This document shows positions 48,363 to 58,213 of a stretch of DNA of 64,000 nt, piece after piece (position 1 is the stretch's first letter; each line of letters opens with the position of its first letter). The translations under genes and the position numbers were made by a program. Under the pieces are notes generated by a model. It saw only the letters and a list, made by a program, of their open reading frames with translations. It was not told where the DNA came from and did not search any database. The DNA is from Brackiella oedipodis DSM 13743 (GTDB taxonomy: Bacteria; Pseudomonadota; Gammaproteobacteria; Burkholderiales; Burkholderiaceae_B). Location: the NCBI RefSeq assembly GCF_000621025.1, contig NZ_JHZJ01000009.1, positions 124,001 to 188,000 on the forward strand, in the 5' to 3' direction.

Positions 48363-49844
48363 ATGACTACGACTATCCCTTGGCTTTCGTTAGCAATCTT
48401 TGTCCCGATTCTTGCCGGTATTATCGTCTTGATATGTGGCAGTGATTCGCGTCCAAAATATACGCGTATCATGTCATTGGTCGGTGCAATTATCAGTTTC
48501 TTGATGGTACTGCCAGTCCTCTGTGGCTTTGATGGCAGTACGGCTCAATTGCAGTTTGTTGAGCAGCATTCATGGATTCAGGCCATTAACGTCGAATTTC
48601 ATTTAGCCATCGACGGTATCTCTTATTGGTTAGTGTTCTTGACGGCCTTTATCACAATTATGGTGGTGCTCGCTGGCTGGAAAGTCATCACTAAGCGAAT
48701 TGCCCAATATATGGCGGCTTTCTTGATCATGTCAGGCTTAGTGATTGGCGTTTTCTGTGCCATGGACGGCTTGCTGTTCTACGTCTTCTTTGAGGCAACA
48801 CTGATTCCTATGTACATCATTATTGGTGTCTGGGGTGGCCCGAACCGCGTTTATGCGGCGATCAAGTTCTTCTTATACACATTGTTGGGTTCTTTATTAA
48901 CCTTGATTGCCTTTGTGTACTTATATAGTCAATCTGGTAGTTTTAGCATTGCCGCTTGGCAAGCCTTGCCATTAAGTATGACCGAGCAAATTTTAATTTT
49001 CTTTGCGCTATTTGCAGCGTTTGCGGTCAAAATTCCAATGTGGCCAGTCCACACATGGTTGCCAGATGCCCACGTAGAAGCACCGACAGGAGGTTCTATC
49101 GTGTTGGCCGCGGTCATGCTGAAACTGGGTGCTTATGGTTTTTTACGTTTTTCATTGCCAATTGCCCCAGACGCATCTCGTGAATTAGCTTGGTTTATGA
49201 TTGCCTTGGCTTTGGTTGCCATTATTTATATTAGCTTTGTGGCCATTGTCCAAAAAGACATGAAGAAACTCGTGGCGTATTCCTCTATTGCGCATATGGG
49301 TTTTGTGACCTTAGGTATTTTCCTTTTGAGTGATGGTGGCCTTGAAGGTGCTATTGTGCAAATGGTTTCTCACGGTTTTGTCTCAGGCGCTATGTTTATG
49401 TGTATTGGTGTCTTGTATGACCGCCTCCATACACGTGAGATTGCCGATTACGGTGGTGTTATTAATGTGATGCCGCGTTTTGTGGCCTTCTTCGTCTTCT
49501 TCTCCATGGCCAACAGTGGTTTACCGGCCACCAGTGGTTTCGTGGGTGAGTTCTACGTCATTATGGCGGCGGTTGCAGACAACTTCTGGATTGCTTTAGG
49601 TGCCGCGACTTCTCTGATCTTGGGCGCTTCTTACTCATTATGGATGGTGCGTCGCGTGGCTTATGGCAAAATCCATAACGAAGCCGTACGACAAATGCCC
49701 GATGTCAGTTGCCGTGAATTCTTCATCTTGGCTTTATTTGCTGCACTAGTGGTATATATGGGTGTTTATCCTCAATTCTTTACCGACTCTATGCATGCTT
49801 CCGTGCAACACTTGCTCGAGCATGTGGCTCAATCAAAACTGTAG
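48363..49844 (+). CDS. nuoM: NADH-quinone oxidoreductase subunit M
   Basis: 493 residues, about 14 transmembrane helices. FYVFFEATLIPMYIIIGVWGG (about 140-160) with the key Glu, and the WPVHTWLPDAHVEAPTGGSIVLA block (about 227-249). It starts immediately after the nuoL stop, with no gap. Confidence 0.96.
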   Translation: MTTTIPWLSLAIFVPILAGIIVLICGSDSRPKYTRIMSLVGAIISFLMVLPVLCGFDGSTAQLQFVEQHSWIQAINVEFHLAIDGISYWLVFLTAFITIMVVLAGWKVITKRIAQYMAAFLIMSGLVIGVFCAMDGLLFYVFFEATLIPMYIIIGVWGGPNRVYAAIKFFLYTLLGSLLTLIAFVYLYSQSGSFSIAAWQALPLSMTEQILIFFALFAAFAVKIPMWPVHTWLPDAHVEAPTGGSIVLAAVMLKLGAYGFLRFSLPIAPDASRELAWFMIALALVAIIYISFVAIVQKDMKKLVAYSSIAHMGFVTLGIFLLSDGGLEGAIVQMVSHGFVSGAMFMCIGVLYDRLHTREIADYGGVINVMPRFVAFFVFFSMANSGLPATSGFVGEFYVIMAAVADNFWIALGAATSLILGASYSLWMVRRVAYGKIHNEAVRQMPDVSCREFFILALFAALVVYMGVYPQFFTDSMHASVQHLLEHVAQSKL

Positions 49845-49853
49845 GTATTAGTG

Positions 49854-51335
49854 ATGGGAAATCAATTTAATTTTATGTTGGCCCTACCAGAAATTATTCT
49901 GGCAGTGGTGGCCATGCTTATTTTGTTGCTGGAAGTCTTTAGCAAAAGCAAAAACAGTGTATTGTCATACTGCGCATCAAATGTCGCCTATGTTTTGGTT
50001 GCAGCCATTATATTATTCCAATGGAATGCTCAACACTTTGGAACGACCTTTTATGGCATGTTTGTGGTCGACCCACTGGCCAATTTGATGAAAATTTTCT
50101 GCGCCTTGGCAATGCTGGTGGCTCAAGTTTATGGTCGCCAGTACGTTATTGAGCGTGACATGGCCAAAAATGGCGATATTTACTCATTGTCTTTGTTCTG
50201 CTTTTTAGGACAAATGGTATTGATCTCTGCCGCCAGTATGTTGACACTCTTCCTGGGTCTAGAGCTCATGTCTTTGGCCTTATATGCCTTGATTGCCTTA
50301 CGTCGCGACTCTCTGCAAAGTGCAGAATCCGCCATGAAATACTTCATCTTGGGTTCGCTCGCCTCTGGTATTATGCTTTACGGTATTTCACTCATCTATG
50401 GGGCAACGGGTCATATCGATATCAACGGTATTATCACCACTATGGCGGATGGTCAGTACAACAAAGCCGTCTTGATGCTCGGTACCGTATTCGTCCTCTG
50501 TGGGGTAGGCTTCAAATTAGGGGCAGTGCCTTTTCATATGTGGATTCCGGACGTCTATCAAGGTGCGCCGACAGCTATTTCTTTGATTGTGAGTACCGCC
50601 CCAAAAATTGCCGCCCTTGGCATGACGTTCCGTCTCGTGGTCGATGGCTTGCATACAGTGGCTGACAGTTGGCAGCAAATGCTAATGATTATGGCCGTCT
50701 TGTCTTTGGCGATTGGTAACTTGACCGCCATTATGCAAACCAACTTCAAACGTATGTTAGGTTACTCAACAATTTCGCACGTGGGTTTTGTCTTGTTAGG
50801 TCTTCTTGCTGGCGTCACTAAAACAGGTGAGATGCAAACAGGGGCGTATGGCGCTGCCTTGTTCTATATCTTGCAATACGTGCTCACAACCTTACCGGCC
50901 TTTGGCATTATTTTAGTGTTAGCACGTCAAGGCTTTGAATGTGAAGAAATTGCCGACCTTAAAGGTCTTAATCGTCGCAGTCCGCTCTTAGCGTTTAGCG
51001 TTTTGCTTTTAATGTTCTCTTATGCAGGTATCCCACCTTTAGTCGGTTTCTATGCTAAGGTGGCGGTCTTGCAAGCCACTATTCATGCGGGCTACTTGTG
51101 GCTCGCTATTGCAGCTGTGATCTTCTCATTAATCGGTGCTTTCTACTACATTCGTGTGGTCAAAGTTATGTACTTTGATGAGCCTGCAGAAGATGCGCCA
51201 GCCGTGGGTTCACTCTTGAATTTCCGCGGTGGTGTGATGTCTATTAATAGCTTGGTGATTCTTTTATTAGGTATCTTGCCAGGTGGTTTGATGGCACTCT
51301 GTACACTTGTGGTGAATTCATCTTTTCAATTTTAA
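49854..51335 (+). CDS. nuoN: NADH-quinone oxidoreductase subunit N
   Basis: 493 residues from the ATG at 49854 (a GTG at 49851 is the alternative). About 14 transmembrane helices; LGLELMSLALYALIAL (about 131-146) and PFHMWIPDVYQGAPTAISL are the antiporter-like signatures. Last core complex I subunit gene. Confidence 0.96.
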   Translation: MGNQFNFMLALPEIILAVVAMLILLLEVFSKSKNSVLSYCASNVAYVLVAAIILFQWNAQHFGTTFYGMFVVDPLANLMKIFCALAMLVAQVYGRQYVIERDMAKNGDIYSLSLFCFLGQMVLISAASMLTLFLGLELMSLALYALIALRRDSLQSAESAMKYFILGSLASGIMLYGISLIYGATGHIDINGIITTMADGQYNKAVLMLGTVFVLCGVGFKLGAVPFHMWIPDVYQGAPTAISLIVSTAPKIAALGMTFRLVVDGLHTVADSWQQMLMIMAVLSLAIGNLTAIMQTNFKRMLGYSTISHVGFVLLGLLAGVTKTGEMQTGAYGAALFYILQYVLTTLPAFGIILVLARQGFECEEIADLKGLNRRSPLLAFSVLLLMFSYAGIPPLVGFYAKVAVLQATIHAGYLWLAIAAVIFSLIGAFYYIRVVKVMYFDEPAEDAPAVGSLLNFRGGVMSINSLVILLLGILPGGLMALCTLVVNSSFQF

Positions 51336-51345
51336 TATGGTGTAG

Positions 51346-51846
51346 ATGTTTTCTGACACATTAATCTGGGGGTACTTAGGCGTTGTATGGCTAACTGCAT
51401 TATTGCCATTTTGCTGCGAGTTCCCCTTAATTTTTTTACCTTGGCGCTTTAGTACTCGCAATCAACCTGCGCTGACTCAGGTGTTATGTGTGGTCCAGCT
51501 GATTGTTTTGGCAGGCGCTGCTTATGTCTTAATTAACAGCACGCAGTGGCTCTGGCAAGTATTGGCAGGCATCCTGATGGTGCTGCTTTTGGCCTTACCC
51601 AAGTTATTGGGATTTGCCAACGGTCTACACAAATCGTTTGCTGTACGCTTAGTAGAGCTCCTCGTTTTGTTTTTCTTAGTCGGTTCACTAGGCTTAGCGA
51701 TCGAGCGGCACTACATTAACGCGACGCAGCAAAACTGGCAATTCTATGCGGTGGCCTTGTGCTTGTATTTGGTTATGGCCTATCCAGGCTTTGTTTTTAG
51801 ACACTTACTGAAAACTCGGCGTAATCGGGTAGTCGACAAAACCTAA
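51346..51846 (+). CDS. DUF2818-like membrane protein after nuoN
   Basis: 166 residues, about five hydrophobic helices, starting 10 nt after nuoN and ending before the operon terminator, so co-transcribed with complex I. The C-terminal half, RLVELLVLFFLVGSLGLAIE...QNWQFYAVALCLYLVMAYPGFVFRHL, matches my memory of DUF2818, which sits after nuoN in many Burkholderiales. An accessory role in complex I assembly is a fair guess but unproven. As I remember, typical members are nearer 100 residues, so this one seems long. Confidence 0.75.
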   Translation: MFSDTLIWGYLGVVWLTALLPFCCEFPLIFLPWRFSTRNQPALTQVLCVVQLIVLAGAAYVLINSTQWLWQVLAGILMVLLLALPKLLGFANGLHKSFAVRLVELLVLFFLVGSLGLAIERHYINATQQNWQFYAVALCLYLVMAYPGFVFRHLLKTRRNRVVDKT

Positions 51847-51861
51847 GCACGTCTAAGTGAC

Positions 51862-51892
51862 AAAAAACCTTCATCTCGGTGAAGGTTTTTTT
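51862..51892 (+). terminator. terminator of the nuo operon
   Basis: ACCTTCA / TGAAGGT stem with a TCTCGG loop, A tract before and seven Ts after. Confidence 0.9.
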
Positions 51893-52008
51893 GTATAGTT
51901 GGCATCCATGGCGAGTTCACTGTGGTGACTTAAGAAGCGATGAAACAAGGCGAATTAAACAAGGTAGGGCGGGTTTAACTTAGTGGGTATAAAAAACAAC
52001 AATCGGCT

Positions 52009-52066
52009 TTGAGCTAGATTAAACTTGTTTTAATAAAACTAACGCTCAGGGCCTGCGTGCTATAAT
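52009..52066 (+). promoter_or_regulatory. azurin promoter with FNR-like motif and dyad
   Basis: A perfect -10, TATAAT at 52061-52066, has no -35 of consensus type 17 bp upstream. In its place GTTTTA-A-TAAAAC (52027-52039) is centred about 40 bp before the expected start, an activator-type position. Further up, TTGAGCTAGATTAA (52009-52022) matches 8 of 10 positions of the FNR consensus and resembles the motif before aniA. Confidence 0.5.
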
Positions 52067-52118
52067 GAATTTGTGCTTATCATAGTGTATAAGCGTTCTT
52101 AATATTGAGGAGTCTTCA

Positions 52119-52583
52119 ATGAAATTCAATAAATTAGCATTAGCCGCATTATTAACGGTTGCCGCAGCTCCTGCATTTGCTGCTCAAGGTGAATGTTCTG
52201 CCACCATCGAAGGTAATGACGCAATGCAATACAACACCAAAGAGATTGTTGTCCCTGTCAAAGCCTGCCCAACATTCAAAATCACTTTGAAACATGCAGG
52301 TAAACTTCCTAAATCTGCAATGGGTCACAACCTCGTCATCACTAAAAAAGCTGACATGCAAGCCGTTTCTTCAGAAGGCGTTGCAGCTGGTGCCGGCAAC
52401 GACTACCTCAAATCTGATGACGATCGCATTTTAGTTCACACTAAATTATTAGGCGGTGGTGAAGAAGACACTATCCACCTCGAAAGTGTTAAATTGGCTC
52501 CAGGAACTGATTACGCCTTCTTCTGCACTTTCCCAGGCCACTTCGCCAACATGAACGGTGTGGTTAAAGCGGTAGATCGTTAA
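52119..52583 (+). CDS. azu: azurin
   Basis: 154 residues with a signal peptide cleaved near AFA-A (residue 21). The mature protein begins AQGECS and keeps the azurin disulfide pair Cys26-Cys50. Copper ligands: Gly69 and His70 (MGHN), Cys136, His141 and Met145 in CTFPGHFANM. Periplasmic blue copper protein, a plausible electron donor to the copper nitrite reductase encoded at 29293. TGAGGAG precedes the ATG; it is monocistronic with a two-hairpin 3' end. Confidence 0.96.
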   Translation: MKFNKLALAALLTVAAAPAFAAQGECSATIEGNDAMQYNTKEIVVPVKACPTFKITLKHAGKLPKSAMGHNLVITKKADMQAVSSEGVAAGAGNDYLKSDDDRILVHTKLLGGGEEDTIHLESVKLAPGTDYAFFCTFPGHFANMNGVVKAVDR

Positions 52584-52644
52584 TCGGTGATTTTTATCTC
52601 GCCTCTGTCGCTTAGCGCTCAGGGGTCGATGTAAATTGTAAATA

Positions 52645-52677
52645 AGCAACAGGGTAGCTTTGAGCTACCCTGTTGCT
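52645..52677 (+). repeat. perfect 15-bp stem after azurin
   Basis: AGCAACAGGGTAGCT pairs perfectly with AGCTACCCTGTTGCT across a TTG loop. It has no T tract and lies 5 nt before the true terminator. Confidence 0.85.
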
Positions 52678-52682
52678 CCCAA

Positions 52683-52712
52683 AATAGCCCCTTTAGGGGC
52701 TATTTTTATATA
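52683..52712 (+). terminator. azurin terminator
   Basis: AATAGCCCC / GGGGCTATT stem with a TTTA loop and trailing Ts. Confidence 0.9.
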
Positions 52713-52747
52713 TAATTTAGAGTTATTGCCAATAATTTGTTTAATTT

Positions 52748-55369
52748 ATGAAATCAGCTGAAATACGTCAGAAGTTTTTGAATTTCTTTGAGGAAAAAGG
52801 CCACACCGTTGTGCCTTCATCTTCTTTAATACCTAGCAACGATCCGACTTTATTGTTTACCAATGCGGGTATGGTGCAGTTTAAAGATGTGTTTACCGGC
52901 AAAGAGAGTCGCGACTATAAGCGTGCCGTGACTTCGCAGCGTTGCTTGCGCGCCGGGGGTAAACACAATGACCTCGAAAATGTGGGGTATACCGCACGTC
53001 ATCATACTTTTTTTGAGATGCTGGGTAATTTTAGCTTTGGCGATTATTTCAAGCAGCAAGCGATTTCTTACTGTTGGGAGTTATTGACTCAAGTTTATAA
53101 GCTACCCCCAGAAAAGCTCTGGGTGACGGTTTATCAAGAAGATGATGAGGCCTATAACATCTGGAAAGATCAGATTCAGGTGCCTGCTGAACGTATTATT
53201 CGTATCGGCGACAATAAAGGCAGTCGTTACGCCTCTGACAATTTCTGGCAAATGGGCGATACTGGTCCTTGTGGTCCATGCAGCGAGGTTTTTTATGATC
53301 ATGGCCCAGAAGTTTGGGGAGGCCCTCCAGGATCAGCCGAAGAAGACGGCGATCGTTATATTGAAATCTGGAACTTGGTCTTTATGCAGTTTGAGCGCAG
53401 TGCCGATGGCACCATGACTCCCTTACCGCGGCCTTGTGTTGATACCGGCATGGGTTTAGAGCGCATTTCCGCCGTCATGCAGCATGTGCGCTCAAATTAC
53501 GATATTGACCTTTTCCAACACTTAATCCGCGCGGCGGCGGAACTTACGCATACCCAGGATTTAAGCAATAACTCACTCAAAGTGATTGCCGACCATATTC
53601 GTGCCTGTAGCTTTATGATTGTGGATGGCGTAATTCCGGGCAACGAGGGTCGTGGTTATGTGTTACGTCGCATTATTCGTCGTGCCTTACGTCACGGTTA
53701 TCGACTCGGCCAAAACCAAAGCTTTTTCTATAAACTCGTTCCCGCCTTAGTTGCAGAAATGGGCTCAGCCTATCCAGAGCTAGCTAAGCAACAAGAACGT
53801 GTGGCACAAGTGCTCTTACAAGAAGAAGAGCGTTTCCAAAACACTCTCGAAAAAGGCATGCAAATCCTTGAGCAGGCCCTACAAGAGTTACCAAAAGGGC
53901 AGCCCCTCAATGGTGAGACTGTCTTTACGCTTTATGATACCTTTGGTTTCCCATTCGATCTCACGGCTGATATTTGCCGTGAGCACGATGTCCAGGTCGA
54001 TGAAGCCGGCTTTAATCAAGCCATGCAAAAACAGCGTGAGATGGCGCGTGCCAGTGGTAAATTTAAGGCCACCCAAAATCTTAGCTATAGTGGCGCTGAC
54101 ACTGATTTCCAAGGCTATGAGCACTACCAAAGTCAAGCCAAGGTCTTGGCACTCTACCACGAAGGTGTGGCCGTGCAACAGCTATCTGAAGGGCAAGAGG
54201 GGGTGGTTGTGCTAGACCATACACCTTTTTATGCAGAATCTGGCGGTCAGGTGGGAGATGCGGGCACGCTACAAAGCTTGTCTGGTCAATTTGATGTATA
54301 TGATGTCCAAAAAATCCAAACCAAGGTCTTTGGCCACTATGGTACGGTTACCTTAGGTGCCCTAAAAGTGGGCGATGAGTTGGACGCACGTATTGATATC
54401 GAGCGTCGTCAAGCCACGGCTCGTAATCACTCAGTAACCCACCTCATGCACAAGGCATTACGTTTGGTCTTGGGTGATCATGTCCAACAAAAAGGCTCTC
54501 TGGTTGATGCCGACAAAACGCGTTTTGACTTCTCGCATGAGGGGCCACTAACAGAGCGTCAAATCGAAGAAGTAGAAGCCATTGTTAACCGCGAAATTCT
54601 CAAAAACGAGCCGACGAGTACTCGTGTCATAGCCTATGATGAGGCTCTAGAAAGCGGTGCCACCGCCTTGTTTGGTGAAAAATATGGTGATCAGGTGCGC
54701 GTCGTCGATATCGGTTTTTCTCGTGAGCTTTGTGGTGGTACGCACGTGCACAATACCGGTGCGATTGGCCTCTTTAAGATTGCCTCCCAAAGTGGGGTGG
54801 CCGCGGGCATTCGTCGCGTCGAAGGTATTACAGGTATGACCTCATTAGCGTGGGTGCATCAGTTGAATCGTTTGGTACTAAATACCGCCGATATTCTTAA
54901 AACCAGTGTGCCTAATGTGCTCGATAAAACCAAACAACAAAATGATTATGTGCGCGATCTCGAAAAGCAATTACGCCAGCTGCAGGATAAATTAGCGGCT
55001 GCGGATAGCGCGGATTTAGCCAATCAAGCCAGCGAAATCGCGGGTGTCAAGGTACTTGCAAAAGAACTCAAAGGCGTTGATCCAAAAACCCTGCGGACCA
55101 TGATTGATGGCCTCAAACAGCAGCTCAAACAAGCCGTGATCGTGTTAATGACGACCAATGCTGGCAAAGTCTCAGTCGCGGCCGGAGTCACCACTGATAC
55201 TGTGCCCCAAGTCAAAGCTGGTGAGCTGGTGGCGATGGTATGTGCGCAATTGGGCGGTAAGGGCGGTGGTCGTCCTGATATGGCCATGGGCGGAGGCAGT
55301 AAGGTAGAGGCGCTACCACAAGCACTCGCTAGCGTTCCTGAGTGGCTTAAAACAAAACTTACGCAGTAG
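52748..55369 (+). CDS. alaS: alanyl-tRNA synthetase
   Basis: 873 residues, full length. Class II catalytic core (about 1-245) with [24 protein letters not shown] and the [11 protein letters not shown] motif. Editing domain with zinc ligands HSVTHLMH near 560 and CGGTHV near 663. The C-terminal C-Ala domain ends [15 protein letters not shown]. It charges and proofreads tRNA-Ala. No strong ribosome site is visible (TTTAATTT before the ATG). It is followed after 8 nt by tusA. Confidence 0.97.
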   Translation: MKSAEIRQKFLNFFEEKGHTVVPSSSLIPSNDPTLLFTNAGMVQFKDVFTGKESRDYKRAVTSQRCLRAGGKHNDLENVGYTARHHTFFEMLGNFSFGDYFKQQAISYCWELLTQVYKLPPEKLWVTVYQEDDEAYNIWKDQIQVPAERIIRIGDNKGSRYASDNFWQMGDTGPCGPCSEVFYDHGPEVWGGPPGSAEEDGDRYIEIWNLVFMQFERSADGTMTPLPRPCVDTGMGLERISAVMQHVRSNYDIDLFQHLIRAAAELTHTQDLSNNSLKVIADHIRACSFMIVDGVIPGNEGRGYVLRRIIRRALRHGYRLGQNQSFFYKLVPALVAEMGSAYPELAKQQERVAQVLLQEEERFQNTLEKGMQILEQALQELPKGQPLNGETVFTLYDTFGFPFDLTADICREHDVQVDEAGFNQAMQKQREMARASGKFKATQNLSYSGADTDFQGYEHYQSQAKVLALYHEGVAVQQLSEGQEGVVVLDHTPFYAESGGQVGDAGTLQSLSGQFDVYDVQKIQTKVFGHYGTVTLGALKVGDELDARIDIERRQATARNHSVTHLMHKALRLVLGDHVQQKGSLVDADKTRFDFSHEGPLTERQIEEVEAIVNREILKNEPTSTRVIAYDEALESGATALFGEKYGDQVRVVDIGFSRELCGGTHVHNTGAIGLFKIASQSGVAAGIRRVEGITGMTSLAWVHQLNRLVLNTADILKTSVPNVLDKTKQQNDYVRDLEKQLRQLQDKLAAADSADLANQASEIAGVKVLAKELKGVDPKTLRTMIDGLKQQLKQAVIVLMTTNAGKVSVAAGVTTDTVPQVKAGELVAMVCAQLGGKGGGRPDMAMGGGSKVEALPQALASVPEWLKTKLTQ

Positions 55370-55377
55370 GAAGACGG

Positions 55378-55620
55378 ATGTCAGACGCGATTGATTTTGC
55401 TAAGAGTATTGATACGAGTGGCTTACTGTGCCCTTTACCCATCCTCAAGGCTAAAAAAGCGCTCAATGAGCTGCAAAGTGGTGAGGTCCTGAAGGTCATC
55501 ACCACTGATAAACATGCCAAAGGTGACTTTGAGGCTTTTTGTACACAAACCAAAAATCCGTTGATTGCTCAAGTCGAGATCGACGCAGAGCACATGGCGC
55601 ATTTTGTGCAACGACGCTAA
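55378..55620 (+). CDS. tusA: TusA-family sulfurtransferase
   Basis: 80 residues. The TusA/SirA signature DTSGLLCPLPILKAKKAL carries the sulfur-accepting Cys18, and TTDKHAKGDFEAFC follows. It carries persulfide sulfur from IscS-type desulfurases, for example to tRNA 2-thiouridine. It is 8 nt after alaS with GAAGACGG as ribosome site, so likely co-transcribed. Symbol by family; a related single-domain sulfur carrier is possible. Confidence 0.85.
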   Translation: MSDAIDFAKSIDTSGLLCPLPILKAKKALNELQSGEVLKVITTDKHAKGDFEAFCTQTKNPLIAQVEIDAEHMAHFVQRR

Positions 55621-55724
55621 GTTTGCTAGTTTTGCTTGGTTTTTGACTGTTTGTAAGGCTTTTTTAGGCTGTTGTTTTTTGTGATGTAAAGCGCCAAATT
55701 ATTAAAGCACTCGGCTTTGGAGTC

Positions 55725-55754
55725 TTGTCAAGTCATTGATTTAATAGTTATAAT
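55725..55754 (+). promoter_or_regulatory. promoter of rpsP
   Basis: TTGTCA (55725-55730) and a perfect TATAAT (55749-55754) with an 18-bp spacer, 57 bp before the rpsP ATG. Confidence 0.65.
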
Positions 55755-55810
55755 AGTTGATTAACTTAATTTCTTTATTTTTAAATACATTTAATAGGAA
55801 GTAACTGCCC

Positions 55811-56065
55811 ATGGTGGTAATTCGTATGGCCCGTAGTGGCTCAAAAAAACGCCCTTTTTATAATATCGTTGCTGCTGACTCACGCAATCGCCGTGATGGT
55901 CGATTCATTGAACGCGTTGGTTTTTATAATCCAGTGGCTAGCGAAGGTACCGAGAACTTACGTATCGCTTTAGATCGCGTAGAGTACTGGGTTGGTAACG
56001 GTGCGCAATTATCTGATACAGTTAAACGCTTAGTCAAAGAGTACAAAGCCAAAACAGCGGCTTAA
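55811..56065 (+). CDS. rpsP: 30S ribosomal protein S16
   Basis: 84 residues. [20 protein letters not shown] and [15 protein letters not shown] are the S16 signature. AGGAAG precedes the ATG. In most proteobacteria rpsP is followed directly by rimM; here 682 nt intervene. Confidence 0.97.
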   Translation: MVVIRMARSGSKKRPFYNIVAADSRNRRDGRFIERVGFYNPVASEGTENLRIALDRVEYWVGNGAQLSDTVKRLVKEYKAKTAA

Positions 56066-56747
56066 TTTAAGCATTTTGAGCAAATTAAGTGTTTGTGATT
56101 GTGGGGACTTTAGTCGAGTTTTATCATCTTTAAGCTACATTGAGGTAGGCCCTAAGAACGGTACTTATTCCCGTAAGCACAATTACCATTTGCCTTGCAT
56201 ATCGCTGGGCTTAGCGTCGAGTTGTTAAGCTAAATCGCTTTTTTCTTCGCTATTCCTTCGCAATAGGGTCCCATCCTTATATTTTCGATTAATCCTAACG
56301 GCATCGTCGATTAATCATTATTAAAAGCTGCAGTGCCTGGAGCGTTAGCACTCCACCTCTAAGTCCTCTCATGAGTTTCGCACTCGCCTATACATGCCTT
56401 GGGACCGCTGCACAGATTAGCCCCTGTTAGCCCCTATAACAGCGGATGTGCTTATCGCTGGTTTGATCGCTAAATTGAAAGGCTAAACGCTGTGCTCAAA
56501 CGTTGTCGCTAAATTCAAGCACTAGGGTATCACCTCAGTTTAGCGGCTCTACAATACCTAAAGATTTTGCAAGCCTCTAGTCAGTTGCTGCAAAGTACAT
56601 TAAACTGACATATAGTTGTAACGGTCGTCAAGAGGCGACCGTTTGCCATTTTTACTCATGCGAGTGGGGCTCTTTTGGCTATCTGCACTTTATGGATTGG
56701 TCATAATTATCCTCGATCGAGTTTTTTGACTTGTTTTTGATTTGCTT
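56066..56747 (+). other. 682-nt apparently noncoding region between rpsP and rimM
   Basis: No open frame of note on either strand. Several short stems can be seen: CGCT/AGCG near 56204-56217, CTATT/AATAG near 56250-56266, two copies of CGATTAATC near 56285 and 56308, TGGAG (56338-56342) / CTCCA (56351-56355), and CTGTTA / TAACAG (56424-56442) within CCGCTG / CAGCGG (56405-56445). A terminator-like hairpin lies at 56620-56654. I recognise none of RNase P RNA, tmRNA, SRP RNA or 6S RNA by their sequence signatures. Confidence 0.55.
56620..56654 (+). terminator. terminator-like hairpin between rpsP and rimM
   Basis: AACGGTCG / CGACCGTT stem with an 8-nt loop followed by TGCCATTTTT. It would separate rpsP transcription from rimM-trmD. 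Confidence 0.6.
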
Positions 56748-57353
56748 ATGAATGCACAACCGTCTTCTGACCATGACGATCTTGTCGATGTCGGCTATAT
56801 TACTGGGGCCTATGGTATCCAGGGTATGGTAAAAATTCGCTGTTACAGCGAAGAGCCCGTCTTATTGCAAGTCAAACAATGGTTTTTGCAAAAAAAAGAT
56901 TTACAAGATCGCGCGCTTGAGCCTGCATATACTGTGCAAGTGAAGTCTGTACGCATTCATAATGAGTTTCTAGTGGCTAAACTGACAACTTGTCAGGATC
57001 GCAATCAAGCCGAGAGCCTCAAAGGCAGTCATGTATTATTAGCGCGTAAGGATTTCCCAGAGCCGGCCGAAGATGAATTCTATTGGGTCGATCTTGAGGG
57101 CTGCCACGTTTACCGTAAACAGGATGATGAACAGAGCCCGACTTTTTTTGGCACGGTCTTACAAGTTTCAGAAAACGCTGTGCACGGTATTTTACATATT
57201 GAACGTCAAACGCTCGTTGATGGCACACCGCAGGCTTTATTATCGAGCAAGGGGCGGCCGCAAATCAGTTTGGTGCCTTTTGTTAAAGCGCATGTGATAG
57301 ACGTCGATTTAGAGGCCAAACGTTTAGTGATTGACTGGCCCGCTGATTTCTAA
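56748..57353 (+). CDS. rimM: ribosome maturation factor RimM
   Basis: 201 residues from the ATG at 56748; a TTG at 56742 is in frame. N-terminal domain with [21 protein letters not shown] (about 15-35) and C-terminal PRC-barrel domain with [14 protein letters not shown] (about 105-118). Somewhat longer than E. coli RimM (182). It assists 30S head assembly. There is no clear ribosome site. It shares one nucleotide with trmD (TAATG). Confidence 0.94.
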   Translation: MNAQPSSDHDDLVDVGYITGAYGIQGMVKIRCYSEEPVLLQVKQWFLQKKDLQDRALEPAYTVQVKSVRIHNEFLVAKLTTCQDRNQAESLKGSHVLLARKDFPEPAEDEFYWVDLEGCHVYRKQDDEQSPTFFGTVLQVSENAVHGILHIERQTLVDGTPQALLSSKGRPQISLVPFVKAHVIDVDLEAKRLVIDWPADF

Positions 57354-58129
57354 TGCGTATTGATGTTGTCACCTTATTCCCAGAATTTTTTGAATTACTC
57401 CAAGTTGCCGGGGTGACCGGCCGAGCCCATCAACAAAAATTATGGTCACTGCAGACTTGGAATCCTCGAGATTACACCCATAATATTCATCATACGGTTG
57501 ATGATCGACCCTACGGGGGTGGACCTGGCATGGTCATGATGGCGCCGCCATTGGCCGCTGCCATTGAGGATATGCGAGAGCATCTCTCATCGCCAGCGCT
57601 ACAAGCGCGTCCTATTGTTTTACTCAGTCCAACAGGTAAGCCCTTTGATCAGCGTGTGGCGCAATCTTGGTCACAGTCTGCGGGCGTAGTATTGGTATGT
57701 GGGCGCTACGAGGGTATTGATCAACGCTTTATAGATGCTTATGTCACTGAAGAGTACTCTTTGGGGGACTTTGTGCTTTCTGGGGGTGAATACGCCGCCC
57801 TGGCCATGATTGACGCTAGCGTTCGTCTTATTCCGGGCACGCTAAATGATCAGCGTTCTGCCCAGCAAGATTCCTTTTCTGATGCGCAACAAGGGTTATT
57901 AGATCATGAGCACTACACGCGCCCAGAGATCTTTGAGGGGCGGGAGGTGCCAGCGGTATTGCGCTCGGGTAATCATCGCAAAATAGATCAATGGCGTCGC
58001 CAACGTGCTTTATGCCTCACTGCACAAAGACGCCCAGACTTGCTCGATCGTGCCAAACAACAAGGGCACCTAAGTGCCGCGGATCTCGATTTTTTGGCAC
58101 AACTCACTCAGGACTCTTCTCAGTCGTAG
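57353..58129 (+). CDS. trmD: tRNA (guanine-N1)-methyltransferase
   Basis: 258 residues. SPOUT-class knot motifs [11 protein letters not shown] (about 83-93), [16 protein letters not shown] (about 113-128) and [15 protein letters not shown] (about 134-148). It methylates G37 of several tRNAs. Translationally coupled to rimM. rplS, the usual next gene, is absent; a flavin-dependent oxidoreductase gene follows. Confidence 0.96.
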   Translation: MRIDVVTLFPEFFELLQVAGVTGRAHQQKLWSLQTWNPRDYTHNIHHTVDDRPYGGGPGMVMMAPPLAAAIEDMREHLSSPALQARPIVLLSPTGKPFDQRVAQSWSQSAGVVLVCGRYEGIDQRFIDAYVTEEYSLGDFVLSGGEYAALAMIDASVRLIPGTLNDQRSAQQDSFSDAQQGLLDHEHYTRPEIFEGREVPAVLRSGNHRKIDQWRRQRALCLTAQRRPDLLDRAKQQGHLSAADLDFLAQLTQDSSQS

Positions 58130-58213
58130 GCATGACAAGCGAGCATACAGCACGTAGTAACGCTGTCTGCCAGCACCTCAGCAACCCTAACATTGGTTTT
58201 CTAAGGAGTGGTG

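Noticed and set aside
56066-56747. RNase P RNA, tmRNA, SRP RNA or 6S RNA in the rpsP-rimM gap
   Set aside because: Signature sequences of these RNAs were not found by eye; kept only as unknown structured region.
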